From contig CALKUR010000139.1 of assembly GCA_937996725.1 (NCBI GenBank), positions 1-52,418 on the forward strand: a stretch of 52,418 nt of DNA, written 5' to 3'. The notes under the pieces were generated by a model. That model did not search any database, was not told where the DNA came from, and worked only from the letters and a program-made list of their open reading frames with translations. Source of the stretch: an uncultured Dechloromonas sp. (GTDB lineage: Bacteria > Pseudomonadota > Gammaproteobacteria > Burkholderiales > Rhodocyclaceae). The position numbers and the translations under genes were made by a program. Shown piece by piece: positions 8,937-17,547 of this stretch. Numbering within the stretch: the first letter of the stretch is position 1; each line of letters starts with the position of its first letter.

Positions 8937-9770
8937 TTGTCCGACGCCCTCGCTTTAGAAGTCATCAGCCGCTATCCGAGCAAGGGCAAAAAGCGTACGC
9001 CGCTGCTCTTTGTGCACGGTGCGTTTACCGCCGCCTGGGTGTGGTCCGAACATTTTCTGGAGTGGTTCGCCGAACGCGGCTGGCCGGCCCATGCGGTTTC
9101 GGTCCGCGGGCACGGCGGTAGTGAAGGGCATGAGCAACTGGGCAACTGGGGCATCGATCACTACGTCGATGATGTACTACAAGTAGTGGAAGAGCTCGGT
9201 GAGGCACCTGTGCTCATCGGGCACTCGATGGGTGGCTTTGTCGTGCAGAAGTGCTTGGAGCGGCAGGACTTTCCAGCAGCCGTACTCATGTGTTCAGTGC
9301 CGCCGCGTGGCCTCATCGCCAGTTCCATGTCGTTGCTCTGGTCGCGCCCTGATATGTTGGGCAACCTCTCGCAACTCATGACCGGTGGCCCGATTGATAT
9401 CGACGCCTTGAAGGACGCCCTGTTTGCGCAGCCGGCATCGCTCACCGACCTGCAGCGCTATCTATTGCTCTCGCAGATGGAATCGCAGCGTGCCATCTGG
9501 GACATGACCATGTTTAACCTGATCAAACCGGAACGGCTCAAGCCCGTGCCTAAACTGATTATTGGTGCCGAGCTGGACCACATCATCCCCGCCAACCAGG
9601 TGCGCGATACCGCCGAAGTCTATGGCGTCGAGCCCGTTATTTTTCCGGGCATGGGGCACGGCATGATGCTCGAACGTGACTGGGATCACGTCGCCGGCGT
9701 GATGAATGACTGGCTCGCGGCCGTAGTCGCTGATGCGCCAGCGGCCAAGGCGACTAAAAAAGCGACCTAA
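8937..9770 (+). CDS. Alpha/beta-hydrolase fold protein
   Basis: Probable cytoplasmic esterase/lipase-like hydrolase. The 277 residues show the oxyanion region LLFVHGAFTAAWVW (about 23-36). The nucleophile elbow is GHSMGG near residue 97, the catalytic Asp is probably in GAELDHIIP near 215, and the His is in FPGMGHGMMLE near 240, so the triad appears complete. A Lys/Ala-rich tail ends the protein. It starts with TTG at 8937; AAGGAAT just upstream at 8926-8932 is a plausible ribosome site, and no ATG gives a full N-terminal strand. It lies 9 bp after cca and is probably co-transcribed. It converges on the methyltransferase gene with only 7 bp between stops. The substrate is unknown. Confidence 0.8.
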   Translation: MSDALALEVISRYPSKGKKRTPLLFVHGAFTAAWVWSEHFLEWFAERGWPAHAVSVRGHGGSEGHEQLGNWGIDHYVDDVLQVVEELGEAPVLIGHSMGGFVVQKCLERQDFPAAVLMCSVPPRGLIASSMSLLWSRPDMLGNLSQLMTGGPIDIDALKDALFAQPASLTDLQRYLLLSQMESQRAIWDMTMFNLIKPERLKPVPKLIIGAELDHIIPANQVRDTAEVYGVEPVIFPGMGHGMMLERDWDHVAGVMNDWLAAVVADAPAAKATKKAT

Positions 9771-9777
9771 TCCTTGC

Positions 9778-11025
9778 CTACAGCGTATGAGAGCGATCGC
9801 TGCGCAAAAACCCCGGGATACGTAGGTCGGCCGGTAAGCCACGCGTTAGCAGAATCACTTTAAAGAACTCGCCCATTTCTGCGGGCGAGAGTAGCGTTTG
9901 GACAGCGTGCTGTGTGCGTACCCATGTACCACCGGCTTGCGTGTAGTCGGTCGGTTGTTCGCCAGCCAAGAGTTCCAGCAAGCCTGCGTCCATCAGCCAA
10001 CCGGCCTGTGTGCAATAACCGGTAACGTCCAATCCCGCATGAAAAGCAGCTTCGGCAATGCTCGTGAAATCGACGTGGGTGGTGATGTCTTGCAGCCCTG
10101 GCCAGTAATAGGGATCCGGATGTGCGCGATGCCGGTAATGGCACATTAGCGTGCCGCCGGTGCGGTCGTGGTGATAGAACTCGTGGCGCGGAAAGCCGTA
10201 GTCGATGAGGAGCAATGCACCCTGCGTCAGGCGCTGCGCCAATGTGCTGATCCAAGCGGGGCCGGCCTCAGGTATCTCGGTCGTGTAATCATCAGGCCAG
10301 TTGTATTTTTCAGCCAAGGCACGTGCGCGTTCGATGAGCGCCGATGATGCCTCGGTCGGCGCGGGCACGGTCACAAAGCGGATGCCGTCATCCACCGACT
10401 CGATGCTTACGCCTAGGCGTTGGATTTCTTGCGTGGCACCGCGTTGCCACCGGATCAGCTCTACCGGCATGGCGTCCAAGACTTCGTTACCGACGACAAC
10501 GCCTGACAACGTGTCGGGTAGTGCGTCTAGCCAATGTATTCGGTCCATTAGGTGTGGCACGGTGGCTTGTAGATGTTCCCGCTGGCGTTCGGCCAGTTCG
10601 GCCGAAAGTTCCAAGATGTTGTAGCGCTCCGGCAATTGGCCCATGGCCTCCAATGCCAGCAACAGATCGCCCGCCAGCTTGCCGGTACCCGCACCGGCTT
10701 CGGTGACGATGGGCGCAGATGCAGCCAGAATCGGTGCGAGCGTGTTGGCCACGGTGCGGCCAAATAACGGCGTCATTTCAGGGGCGGTGACGAAGTCGCC
10801 GGCGCCGCCGAACTTGCGGGCGCCACCGCTGTAGTAACCCAGGCCCGGCGCGTACAGCGCGAGTTCCATGTATTGCGTGAAGGGAATCCAGCCCCCGGCT
10901 TGGTCGATGGCCGTCAGAATCTTTTCCGAGAGCTGCCGGCTATAGGCCTGTGCTTCGATACCGGGTTGCGGCAGGGGGTCCTGACCACGCGGCGAGGCAG
11001 GCTGAACGATCGGCGGTAGGCTCAT
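9778..11025 (-). CDS. SAM-dependent methyltransferase, MidA/NDUFAF7 family
   Basis: Class I methyltransferase of the COG1565 family. Its mitochondrial member NDUFAF7 methylates an arginine of complex I; bacterial substrates are not established. From ATG 11025 the product is 415 residues. The characteristic N-terminus is visible (GGWIPFTQYMELALYAPGLGYYSGG, quoted from its two halves FTQYMELALY and APGLGYYSGG). The SAM motif is EAGAGTGKLAGD near residue 118, followed by VVVGNEVLDAMPVE and LLIDYGFPRHEFYHHDR. A longer reading beginning at 11094 would overlap the divergent SDR start and adds no family-like sequence. It is divergent from the SDR gene across 67 bp. The chromosome also carries the NDUFA9-like gene at 6.9 kb; any shared link to complex I is only inference. 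Confidence 0.87.
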   Translation of the reverse strand: MSLPPIVQPASPRGQDPLPQPGIEAQAYSRQLSEKILTAIDQAGGWIPFTQYMELALYAPGLGYYSGGARKFGGAGDFVTAPEMTPLFGRTVANTLAPILAASAPIVTEAGAGTGKLAGDLLLALEAMGQLPERYNILELSAELAERQREHLQATVPHLMDRIHWLDALPDTLSGVVVGNEVLDAMPVELIRWQRGATQEIQRLGVSIESVDDGIRFVTVPAPTEASSALIERARALAEKYNWPDDYTTEIPEAGPAWISTLAQRLTQGALLLIDYGFPRHEFYHHDRTGGTLMCHYRHRAHPDPYYWPGLQDITTHVDFTSIAEAAFHAGLDVTGYCTQAGWLMDAGLLELLAGEQPTDYTQAGGTWVRTQHAVQTLLSPAEMGEFFKVILLTRGLPADLRIPGFLRSDRSHTL

Positions 11026-11092
11026 GGTGGCTAAGGTTGGCGTGTAAAAGTGACGGTAGAGCGTGAGGATAGCGCATGCGACAATACGCGTC

Positions 11093-11863
11093 ATGTCGAA
11101 TGCTCAAAGCTTGTCCTCAACAACGGCTCCGGTGATTCTGGTCACGGGTGCTGCGCGTCGTGTCGGCGCGGCCATTACCATGGCGCTACACGCGGTGGGT
11201 GCCCGGGTCGTCTTGCATGCCCGTCAGTCGCTAGCGGAAGCCGAAGCCTTGGCGGCACAGCTTAATGCCGTCCGAGCCGACTCGGCCCGAGTGGTGACCG
11301 CCGACTTATTGGAGACGTCCGCTATCGCGCCAATGGTGGCCGATGCCGTGGCGCAGTTTGGTCGACTTGATGGTTTGGTTTGTAATGCCTCGTCATTTTT
11401 TCCGACGCCGATCGGGAGTATCGATGAAACTGATTGGCACGATCTGGTCGGCAGCAATTTCAAGGCACCGCTGTTTCTAGCGCAAGCCGCTGCGCCACAT
11501 TTGCGTGCTGCGGGTGGTGTGATCATCAACATTACCGATATCCATGCCGAACGGCCCCTAGCAGGCTACCCGCTGTACGCCGCTGCCAAGGGCGCATTGC
11601 TCACACTGACGCGTGCGCTGGCCGTGGAACTCGCACCGGAAGTGCGCGTGAACGCCGTTGCGCCAGGCCCGATCCTATGGCCGGAAGACGGCCAATTTGC
11701 CGATGCCGAACGCGATGCCATTGTGCAGCACACGTTGCTCAAACGTGCTGGTACACCGGAAGATATTGCGCGTACGGTACGTTTTCTATTGCTTGATGCG
11801 CCTTACATTACCGGCCAGGTGATTAACGTTGATGGCGGCCGCAGCGCCCATCTCGCGACTTAA
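11093..11863 (+). CDS. Short-chain dehydrogenase, pteridine reductase-like
   Basis: NADPH-dependent reductase of the classical SDR family, closest in motif pattern to pteridine reductase / FolM, which reduce dihydrofolate or dihydromonapterin. From ATG 11093 the product is 256 residues. The cofactor motif VTGAARRVGAAI is near residues 17-28, where the RR pair favours NADP. NASSFFPTPIG replaces the usual NNAG, as in pteridine reductases. The active-site YPLYAAAKGALL follows, with Tyr and Lys four apart. The C-terminus YITGQVINVDGG is typical. A longer start at 11063 overlaps the divergent gene and looks spurious. It is followed after 10 bp by ttcA. A folate/pterin role is likely but not proven. 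Confidence 0.82.
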   Translation: MSNAQSLSSTTAPVILVTGAARRVGAAITMALHAVGARVVLHARQSLAEAEALAAQLNAVRADSARVVTADLLETSAIAPMVADAVAQFGRLDGLVCNASSFFPTPIGSIDETDWHDLVGSNFKAPLFLAQAAAPHLRAAGGVIINITDIHAERPLAGYPLYAAAKGALLTLTRALAVELAPEVRVNAVAPGPILWPEDGQFADAERDAIVQHTLLKRAGTPEDIARTVRFLLLDAPYITGQVINVDGGRSAHLAT

Positions 11864-11873
11864 TTGATTGTCT

Positions 11874-12809
11874 ATGACTCAGCAAGCCCCCGAAGTACTT
11901 TCCCAGACGTTGCAGAAGCTCCGTCGTTTCATTGAGAACCGCACAGGCAAAGCCATCGGCGATTACCGCATGATTGAAGATGGCGACACCGTGATGGTGT
12001 GCTTATCCGGCGGCAAGGATTCCTACACGCTGTTAGATGTGCTGCTGGCGTTGCGCAAGCGTGCGCCGATCGATTTCCGCATCATTGCGATGAACCTCGA
12101 TCAGAAGCAACCGGGATTTCCCGCCGAGGTGCTACCCAATTACTTGGAAAGTATTGGCGTTGAATATCGCATCGTGACGCAGGACACCTACTCGATCGTT
12201 AAAGAGAAGGTACCCGAAGGTAAAACGACCTGCTCGCTCTGTTCGCGTCTGCGCCGCGGCATTATCTACAAGACGGCCAAGGAACTCGGCGCGAACAAGA
12301 TCGCCCTTGGCCACCATCGTGATGACATCGTGCACACGTTGTTTCTGAACATGCTGTTTGGCGGCAAGCTGAAGGCGATGCCGCCCAAGCTGGTGACCGA
12401 TGATGGGTCGAACACGGTGATTCGCCCCCTGGCCTATGTGCCTGAGGCAGATATTGCGCGCTACGCCCGTGGGGTGGGTTTCCCGATCATTCCGTGCAAT
12501 CTTTGTGGCTCCCAAGAAAACCTGCAGCGCCAGAAGGTGCGCGAGATGATGGCCGAATGGGACAAACGTTATCCGGGGCGTACCGAGTCGGTGCTGACGG
12601 CGATCCAGAATGTCGTGCCTTCGCATTTGGGCGACCGCAATCTCTTCGACTTCGAAGGCCTGCGTGCCGAGACGGCCGGTGAGATTGCCGGGGGTGGGGA
12701 TATCGCGTTTGATGCGGAAAGCTTCGACGATAAAAGCTGTAGCACCCCGGAGGGCGCTGAGGGCAACATTGGGCTGACGGATCAACCGCAGGCGATTACG
12801 TTCCGCTGA
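11874..12809 (+). CDS. ttcA: tRNA 2-thiocytidine(32) synthetase
   Basis: ATP- and Fe-S-dependent thiolation of cytidine 32 in the anticodon loop of certain tRNAs. From ATG 11874 the product is 311 residues; a TTG two codons upstream is possible. The PP-loop SGGKDS is at residues 45-50. The cluster-binding pairs are C120-x-x-C123 (TCSLCSR) and C208-x-x-C211 (CNLCGS). GHHRDDIVHTLFLN at about 146-159 is typical. The acidic C-terminal tail from about residue 265 is poorly conserved in the family. It lies 10 bp after the pteridine-reductase-like gene and converges on hprK across 34 bp with no clear terminator. Notably, the tRNA-Arg(CCG) at 21.5 kb has C at loop position 32, a possible substrate. 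Confidence 0.95.
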   Translation: MTQQAPEVLSQTLQKLRRFIENRTGKAIGDYRMIEDGDTVMVCLSGGKDSYTLLDVLLALRKRAPIDFRIIAMNLDQKQPGFPAEVLPNYLESIGVEYRIVTQDTYSIVKEKVPEGKTTCSLCSRLRRGIIYKTAKELGANKIALGHHRDDIVHTLFLNMLFGGKLKAMPPKLVTDDGSNTVIRPLAYVPEADIARYARGVGFPIIPCNLCGSQENLQRQKVREMMAEWDKRYPGRTESVLTAIQNVVPSHLGDRNLFDFEGLRAETAGEIAGGGDIAFDAESFDDKSCSTPEGAEGNIGLTDQPQAITFR

Positions 12810-12843
12810 GCCTTTAGCTGCCGTTCTTCTGGGCGCGCCTCGA

Positions 12844-13836
12844 TTAGATCGAAGGGTCGTCGTTATCGAGTCGCAGGGCGCGTTGTGCGCTCCGTGCAGC
12901 CAGTGCTTCCTGCGCTAATACTTCTTCCTGCTGGCGGGCGATAAATTCCTGCATGCTGTCGATGCCACGCAGTTGCAGAATCGTGTTGCGTACCGCAGCC
13001 TCCAGCAAGACGGCCAGGTTGCGGCCGGCCGCCACAGGAATGTTCACCTTGCGGATGTTGACGCCGAGAATCTCCTGCGTCTGTGCCTCGAATGGTAGGC
13101 GGGGCGTATCGACACCGGGTTGTTGACGGTGGAGATGAACGATCAGCTTCAGGCGCATTTTGCGGCGCGAGGCTGTTTCGCCAAAGATGGTGCGAATATT
13201 GAGCAAACCGAGACCGCGCACTTCGAGGAAGTCGCGCAGAATATTTGGGCAGCGACCTTCGATGACGTCTGGTGCGACACGGGTCAGCTCAACGGCATCA
13301 TCGGCAACCAAGCCATGACCGCGCGAGATGAGTTCCAGCGCGAGTTCGCTTTTACCGGAGCCGGAGTCGCCGGTGATCATGACGCCCATGCCCAGCACGT
13401 CCATGAATACCCCGTGCAAACTCGTGGTGTCTGCCAGCTTGCGGGCGAGATAGTGGCGCAACTGGTCGATGACGGCGGAGCAGGATTTGGGCGAGGCGAA
13501 GAGCGGCGTACCGGTTTTTTCACAGGCTTCGCGCAGTTCGTCGAGCACCGGCAGATTGTCGGCAACGATGATGGCCGGTGGTGCGGCCTGGCAGAGATCT
13601 TCAAACACCGATTGGCGACGCTGGGCGCGAGTACGTAGCGCCCATTTCTGTTCCGCAGCACCCACGACCTGCAAGCGATCGGGGTGAATGATATTGAGGT
13701 GACCGACAATGTCAGAGCCGTAAGCGTCTTTTTCAACGAGGCGGATGCTGCGATTGCAGCCAACACTCCCGACCCAGCTCAGCGCGAGCCGATCCTTGTG
13801 CTCTTCAAAGAGCTGGGCGACGCTGAGTTCTTTCAT
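12844..13836 (-). CDS. hprK: HPr kinase/phosphorylase
   Basis: Bifunctional enzyme that phosphorylates HPr on its regulatory serine and reverses this by phosphorolysis. In proteobacteria it belongs to a regulatory PTS rather than to sugar catabolite repression as in Firmicutes. From ATG 13836 it has 330 residues; a GTG one codon upstream would give MM. The N-terminal domain covers about 1-130 and the C-terminal kinase domain carries Walker A GDSGSGKS at 156-163, SRGHGLVADD near 171-180 and EVRGLGLLNIR near 205. It starts 5 bp after ptsN. The substrate HPr is encoded at 35.8 kb with Ser48 in the right context (GKSIMGVM), so the pair is complete. Confidence 0.95.
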   Translation of the reverse strand: MKELSVAQLFEEHKDRLALSWVGSVGCNRSIRLVEKDAYGSDIVGHLNIIHPDRLQVVGAAEQKWALRTRAQRRQSVFEDLCQAAPPAIIVADNLPVLDELREACEKTGTPLFASPKSCSAVIDQLRHYLARKLADTTSLHGVFMDVLGMGVMITGDSGSGKSELALELISRGHGLVADDAVELTRVAPDVIEGRCPNILRDFLEVRGLGLLNIRTIFGETASRRKMRLKLIVHLHRQQPGVDTPRLPFEAQTQEILGVNIRKVNIPVAAGRNLAVLLEAAVRNTILQLRGIDSMQEFIARQQEEVLAQEALAARSAQRALRLDNDDPSI

Positions 13837-13841
13837 CACGA

Positions 13842-14297
13842 TTATTGACCGTTGTTTGTAAAGATCTGGATGACGGCATTGATGTCTTCTGCGTTGCGCA
13901 GGCCGTCGCGGAAGTCCGGATCAGAGAAGCCCTGCGCCAATTCCGAGAGGAGCTGCAGGTGCTCCTCGGTGCTCTGTTCCGGGACTAGCAGGAAAAACAC
14001 CAGATCGACCGGACGATTATCCGGCGCGTCAAAGGGGATGGGTTTGCTTAGGCGAAAGAACATGCCGGCGACTTGCTTGAGGCCCTTCAATCGGCCATGC
14101 GGAATCCCCACGCCTTGACCCAGACCGGTGGAGCCGAGTTGCTCGCGCATGAGCAAGGCCTCGCGGATCTGCGTGCTGTTGGTGCCGACGCGTTCAGCGA
14201 AGGCATCGGCGGCGAGCTGGAAGAGGGCTTCCTTGGTAGCGGCCTGTGCGGTCAGCGAAACGGTGTCGGGCGAGAGTAGGCGGGAGATGGTGTTCAT
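13842..14297 (-). CDS. ptsN: Nitrogen-regulatory PTS enzyme IIA (EIIA-Ntr)
   Basis: Phosphoacceptor of the PTS-Ntr relay, in other proteobacteria linked to potassium homeostasis, nitrogen signalling and stress. From ATG 14297 it has 151 residues; the phosphorylated His is H67 in GVGIPHGR, followed by the fructose-type EIIA core (PVDLVFFLLVPE). A reading beginning at 14315 would run into the hairpin at 14307-14330 and is unlikely. It lies downstream of hpf and 5 bp upstream of hprK. The hairpin between hpf and ptsN may lower read-through or act as an mRNA processing/stability element, so ptsN-hprK might be expressed at a different level from rpoN-hpf. Confidence 0.95.
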   Translation of the reverse strand: MNTISRLLSPDTVSLTAQAATKEALFQLAADAFAERVGTNSTQIREALLMREQLGSTGLGQGVGIPHGRLKGLKQVAGMFFRLSKPIPFDAPDNRPVDLVFFLLVPEQSTEEHLQLLSELAQGFSDPDFRDGLRNAEDINAVIQIFTNNGQ

Positions 14298-14306
14298 TGA
14301 ATGAAA

Positions 14307-14330
14307 GGCGGGCACCCGTAGGTGCCCGCC
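14307..14330 (-). terminator. Hairpin between hpf and ptsN
   Basis: A perfect 10-bp inverted repeat (GGCGGGCACC / GGTGCCCGCC) with a 4-base loop starts 14 bases after the hpf stop. Read on the minus strand it is followed by TTTCATTC, a poor U-tract. It is therefore a weak intrinsic terminator, an attenuator or an mRNA-end stabiliser rather than a full stop. The ptsN start codon is 10 bases beyond it. Confidence 0.6.
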
Positions 14331-14343
14331 GACCGGTTAGGGG

Positions 14344-14664
14344 TTATTCGAGATGGCTGGCGACGCTATGGCCGCGACCGTGATCCTGGATTTTCTGCTT
14401 GTACTTCTGAACCTGGCGGTCCAGCTTGTCGGTGAGGTCATCCACGGCAGCGTAGAGATTCGGATCCGCGCTTTCGACAAAGATATCTTTGCCCGGTACG
14501 TGGAGCGTTACTTCCGCCTTCTGGTTCAACTTTTCGACGCTGAGCACGACGTGGATGTCGATGACATGGTCGAAGTGGCGCGTGACTTTTTGCAGCTTCT
14601 GGCTGACATAGTCACGGATGGCCGGGCTGACTTCCAGATGATGACCACTGATTTGCAGATTCAT
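14344..14664 (-). CDS. hpf: Ribosome hibernation promoting factor, short form
   Basis: Binds the 30S subunit across the mRNA/tRNA channel and drives inactive ribosome dimer formation in stationary phase. The 106-residue length fits the short HPF form used with RMF-type systems, rather than the ~190-aa long form. It has the S30AE fold signature: MNLQISGHHLEVSPAIRDYV at the start, then VSQKLQKVTRHFDHV and the basic helix DRQVQKYKQKIQDHG. It starts 10 bp after rpoN, the usual proteobacterial position, and is followed by the hairpin at 14307-14330. It is probably expressed from the upstream rpoN transcript; no separate promoter is visible in the 10-bp gap. Confidence 0.95.
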   Translation of the reverse strand: MNLQISGHHLEVSPAIRDYVSQKLQKVTRHFDHVIDIHVVLSVEKLNQKAEVTLHVPGKDIFVESADPNLYAAVDDLTDKLDRQVQKYKQKIQDHGRGHSVASHLE

Positions 14665-14674
14665 ACTGCCTCCT

Positions 14675-16144
14675 CTATAGGGTCTTGCGCAAACTGGCGG
14701 TGGGAATATTCATCGCCTCACGGTATTTTGCTATGGTCCGGCGTGCTACGACAATGCCCTCGGCACTAAATTGATTACAAATTTGCTGGTCTGAGAGCGG
14801 CTTTTTGGCATTTTCTTCGCCGATCAGCTGGCGAATCCGGGCCTTAATGGCGGTGGCCGAGGCTGCCCCGCCATCGTCCGTCCCCACGTGGCTGCCAAAA
14901 AAGTATTTAAATTCAAGGACTCCGCGCGGCGTCGCCATGAATTTTTGGGTGGTTACCCGGGAAATGGTCGATTCATGCAGCCCCAGCCGGTCAGCAATTT
15001 CGCGCAGTACCAACGGCCGCATGGCCAGCTCACCTTTTTCAAAAAAATCGGCCTGTTCGAGCACTATAGCCTGGGCAACGCGCTCGATGGTCTCGAAACG
15101 CTGCTGGATGTTTTTGATCAGCCAGCGTGCTTCCTGCAATTGCCCGGCTAGGCCGCCGTTTTCGCCTGCGCCGGATTGGCGCAGCATGTTCGAATACAGA
15201 CGATTGATCTTGAGGCGCGGTATCGCATCCGGGTTGATCACGGCTTGCCAGGTACCGTTCGTGCCCGCCGTGCGCCGCACGAGCACATCGGGAATGATGT
15301 ACGGGCTGGCATCATCGATGAAGGCATCGCCGGGGTGCGGATTGAGCGTGCGGATCAGCGCTTGGGCATCACGCAGTTGCGTATCGTCCGCACCGGTCTT
15401 GCGACGTAGCTGGGTGAAGTCACGTTGCGCCAGCAGCGGCAGATAATCCTGCACCAGAGATCGGGCGAGCGGTGCGGCAGAGTCGTTGGATTCTTGTAAT
15501 TGCAGGTGCAGAGATTCTTCCAGAGAACGGGCGCCGACCCCCAGCGGATCGAGTTCTTGTAGCCGCGCCAGCGCGGTTTCGAGTTCGGCCATCGTAACTG
15601 CTTCATCGCTAGGCAGCGTGTCGAGGATGTCCTGCAACGTGCCACTCAGAAAACCGCGTTCATCGAGCGCTTCGATGAGGATGCGTACCAGCGCCTGTTC
15701 GCGCCAGGTGATGCGCAGCAACCCAGCTTGCGCCAGCAGATGTTCGCGCAATGTTATGGCGGAGGCATCGACCTGTTCGTTGTCGAAGTCGTCGTTGCTA
15801 CCGCTGCCTGAGCCGCCCGTGTAGTCGTAGGGGCCTTCATCGATATCGATAGGGCTGCTTTGCTCGAATGCCTCGGCAGTATCGGTCGGCTCATCGTTGG
15901 TACGTACCGCGTCGGTGTTGTCGCTGCCAGATTGATTTAACGTTACGCCAATGTCCGACAGTGCTTCGTTGTCATCCGCGCTGTCGCCATCGTCATCACG
16001 CTCAAGCATGGGATTTTCGGCCAAGGCTTGGGCGACTTCTTGCTGCAGTTCGACCGAGGACAGCTGCAGTAGCCGGATCGACTGTTGCAGCTGTGGCGTC
16101 ATCGCCAGGTGTTGCGAGGCCTTGATATGCAGGCTGGCCTTCAT
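14675..16144 (-). CDS. rpoN: RNA polymerase sigma-54 factor
   Basis: Sigma factor recognising -24/-12 promoters and needing an AAA+ activator such as NtrC. The 489 residues show region I, the Gln/Leu-rich N-terminus (QHLAMTPQLQQSIRLLQLSS). An acidic, poorly conserved region II spans about 55-125. The core-binding domain (DPLGVGARSLEESLHLQLQ, quoted in part as DPLGVGARS) and the HTH follow. The RpoN box ARRTIAKYRE lies at 467-476, so the protein appears complete. It lies 42 bp after lptB and 10 bp before hpf. A strong sigma-54 promoter occurs in this same window upstream of torF-glnK-amtB (25711-25727), a likely direct target. Confidence 0.97.
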   Translation of the reverse strand: MKASLHIKASQHLAMTPQLQQSIRLLQLSSVELQQEVAQALAENPMLERDDDGDSADDNEALSDIGVTLNQSGSDNTDAVRTNDEPTDTAEAFEQSSPIDIDEGPYDYTGGSGSGSNDDFDNEQVDASAITLREHLLAQAGLLRITWREQALVRILIEALDERGFLSGTLQDILDTLPSDEAVTMAELETALARLQELDPLGVGARSLEESLHLQLQESNDSAAPLARSLVQDYLPLLAQRDFTQLRRKTGADDTQLRDAQALIRTLNPHPGDAFIDDASPYIIPDVLVRRTAGTNGTWQAVINPDAIPRLKINRLYSNMLRQSGAGENGGLAGQLQEARWLIKNIQQRFETIERVAQAIVLEQADFFEKGELAMRPLVLREIADRLGLHESTISRVTTQKFMATPRGVLEFKYFFGSHVGTDDGGAASATAIKARIRQLIGEENAKKPLSDQQICNQFSAEGIVVARRTIAKYREAMNIPTASLRKTL

Positions 16145-16186
16145 GGATGCTTTCGTTAGGGTTGCCGCGGATTTGCGGCGTGCAGC

Positions 16187-16933
16187 TTAGAGACGGAAGT
16201 GCTCGCCTAGGTACACCTGGCGGACAGCATCGTTGTTAATAATCTCATCTGGGCGGCCAGATGCCAGCACCGTGCCTTCGCTGATGATGTAGGCGCGGTC
16301 GGTAATGCCCAAGGTTTCGCGCACGTTGTGGTCGGTAATCAGGACGCCGATGCCGCGTTCTTTCAAGAAGCGGATGATCTTCTGAATTTCCAGCACGGCA
16401 ATCGGGTCGACGCCGGCGAAAGGTTCGTCGAGTAGGATAAAGCGGGGTTCGGTCGCCAGTGCGCGGGCGATTTCAACACGGCGGCGCTCGCCGCCCGACA
16501 GTGCGGCCGCGCGGCTATCGCGGATGTGTTGAATCGCCAGCTCGTCGAGCAGCGTTTCCAGTCGATTGCGCTCTTCGTCCGCCGACAGCTTCTGCAATTG
16601 CAGAACGGCCAGAATGTTTTCTTCGACGGTGAGCTTACGGAAAACCGAAGCTTCCTGCGGCAGATACGACACGCCCATGTGCGCGCGTTGGTGAATCGGC
16701 AGATGCACCACCTCATCGCCCGCCAGTGTAATGTTGCCGCCGTCGGCTGGCACCAAGCCAACCACCATGTAGAAGCAGGTCGTTTTACCGGCGCCGTTCG
16801 GGCCGAGCAGGCCGACCACTTCCCCGGCCTTCACGTCGAAGGACACATCCTTGACCACCGTGCGCTTACGGTAGACCTTGCGCAAGTTGCGGGCCGAGAG
16901 CGTTGCGGTGTTCTGGGTATCGGGGGTGGTCAT
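16187..16933 (-). CDS. lptB: LPS export ABC transporter ATPase
   Basis: Cytoplasmic ATPase of the LptB2FG complex, which extracts lipopolysaccharide from the inner membrane and pushes it along the Lpt bridge. From ATG 16933 it has 248 residues; an upstream extension to 17026 overlaps recX and adds unlike sequence. Walker A is GPNGAGKT (about 44-51), the signature LSGGERRR is near 143, Walker B is FILLDEPFAGVDP near 160, and the switch His is in ITDHNVRE. It is usually preceded by lptC-lptA; here it follows recX by 19 bp, so the other lpt genes must lie elsewhere. rpoN follows, which is the common arrangement. Confidence 0.96.
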   Translation of the reverse strand: MTTPDTQNTATLSARNLRKVYRKRTVVKDVSFDVKAGEVVGLLGPNGAGKTTCFYMVVGLVPADGGNITLAGDEVVHLPIHQRAHMGVSYLPQEASVFRKLTVEENILAVLQLQKLSADEERNRLETLLDELAIQHIRDSRAAALSGGERRRVEIARALATEPRFILLDEPFAGVDPIAVLEIQKIIRFLKERGIGVLITDHNVRETLGITDRAYIISEGTVLASGRPDEIINNDAVRQVYLGEHFRL

Positions 16934-16952
16934 GGTGGGGTTGTTCTGAGTT

Positions 16953-17534
16953 TTAAGCAGCGGATGCGCTATTGTCGCAGGAAGCGTCGTCGCTATCGAG
17001 CAAATTTTCGTTGCGGTCTTCGCCACCTTCGCCTCGGATCACCTGGTGGATCACCCGCATGGCAAAACCGCGGCTGGCTAGATGTCGGGTTTGCTTGGCG
17101 CGTTCGTTGATGTCGCGTGGCAGCTGGCCAAATTTTTTGAGCCAGATCTCGCGACAGCGTGCAAGTTCGTCCGGCTGTTCAGCCAACACGGCCGTGATGG
17201 TGTCACGGTCAATGCCCTTCTGCGTGAGTTCCTGACGTAGACGGCTATCCCCATAACGTGGTGCCCGCAGGCGCGCGCGCATTTCGGCATAGCGATCATC
17301 CGAGAGCATCTTGCGTTGCTCCAGATCGTCGAGCAAGTCCTGCACCTCGCGCTCGGTCGGTGGTTCGTAGACCTCGTCGACAAAGGATTCAGTCGCAAAG
17401 GCATCGCGCGGGTTACGTCGCGCCGGCTTGGGTGCCGGTTTGCTGAGTAGCTTGCTGGCGAGCTCCTGTCGGGAATACTCGCGCCGCGCCAGAAGGCGCA
17501 AAGCGCGAGCACGCAGGTCGTCAGCCGTTACCAA
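16953..17534 (-). CDS. recX: Regulatory protein RecX
   Basis: Modulator of RecA: binds within the RecA filament groove and limits filament growth and ATPase/coprotease activity. The product has 193 residues, longer than the usual ~150-165. An extra Pro/Arg-rich segment lies at about residues 31-60, between the first helical repeat (REYSRQELASKLL) and the next (VQDLLDDLEQRKMLSDDRYAE). A polar, acidic C-terminal tail covers about 170-193. Middle motifs RLRQELTQKGI and ASRGFAMRVIHQVI are typical. The start is TTG at 17534; a nearby GTG is out of frame, and the start is the least certain part. It lies 13 bp after recA and 19 bp before lptB. Confidence 0.9.
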   Translation of the reverse strand: MVTADDLRARALRLLARREYSRQELASKLLSKPAPKPARRNPRDAFATESFVDEVYEPPTEREVQDLLDDLEQRKMLSDDRYAEMRARLRAPRYGDSRLRQELTQKGIDRDTITAVLAEQPDELARCREIWLKKFGQLPRDINERAKQTRHLASRGFAMRVIHQVIRGEGGEDRNENLLDSDDASCDNSASAA

Positions 17535-17547
17535 TCTCAGTCACGAC

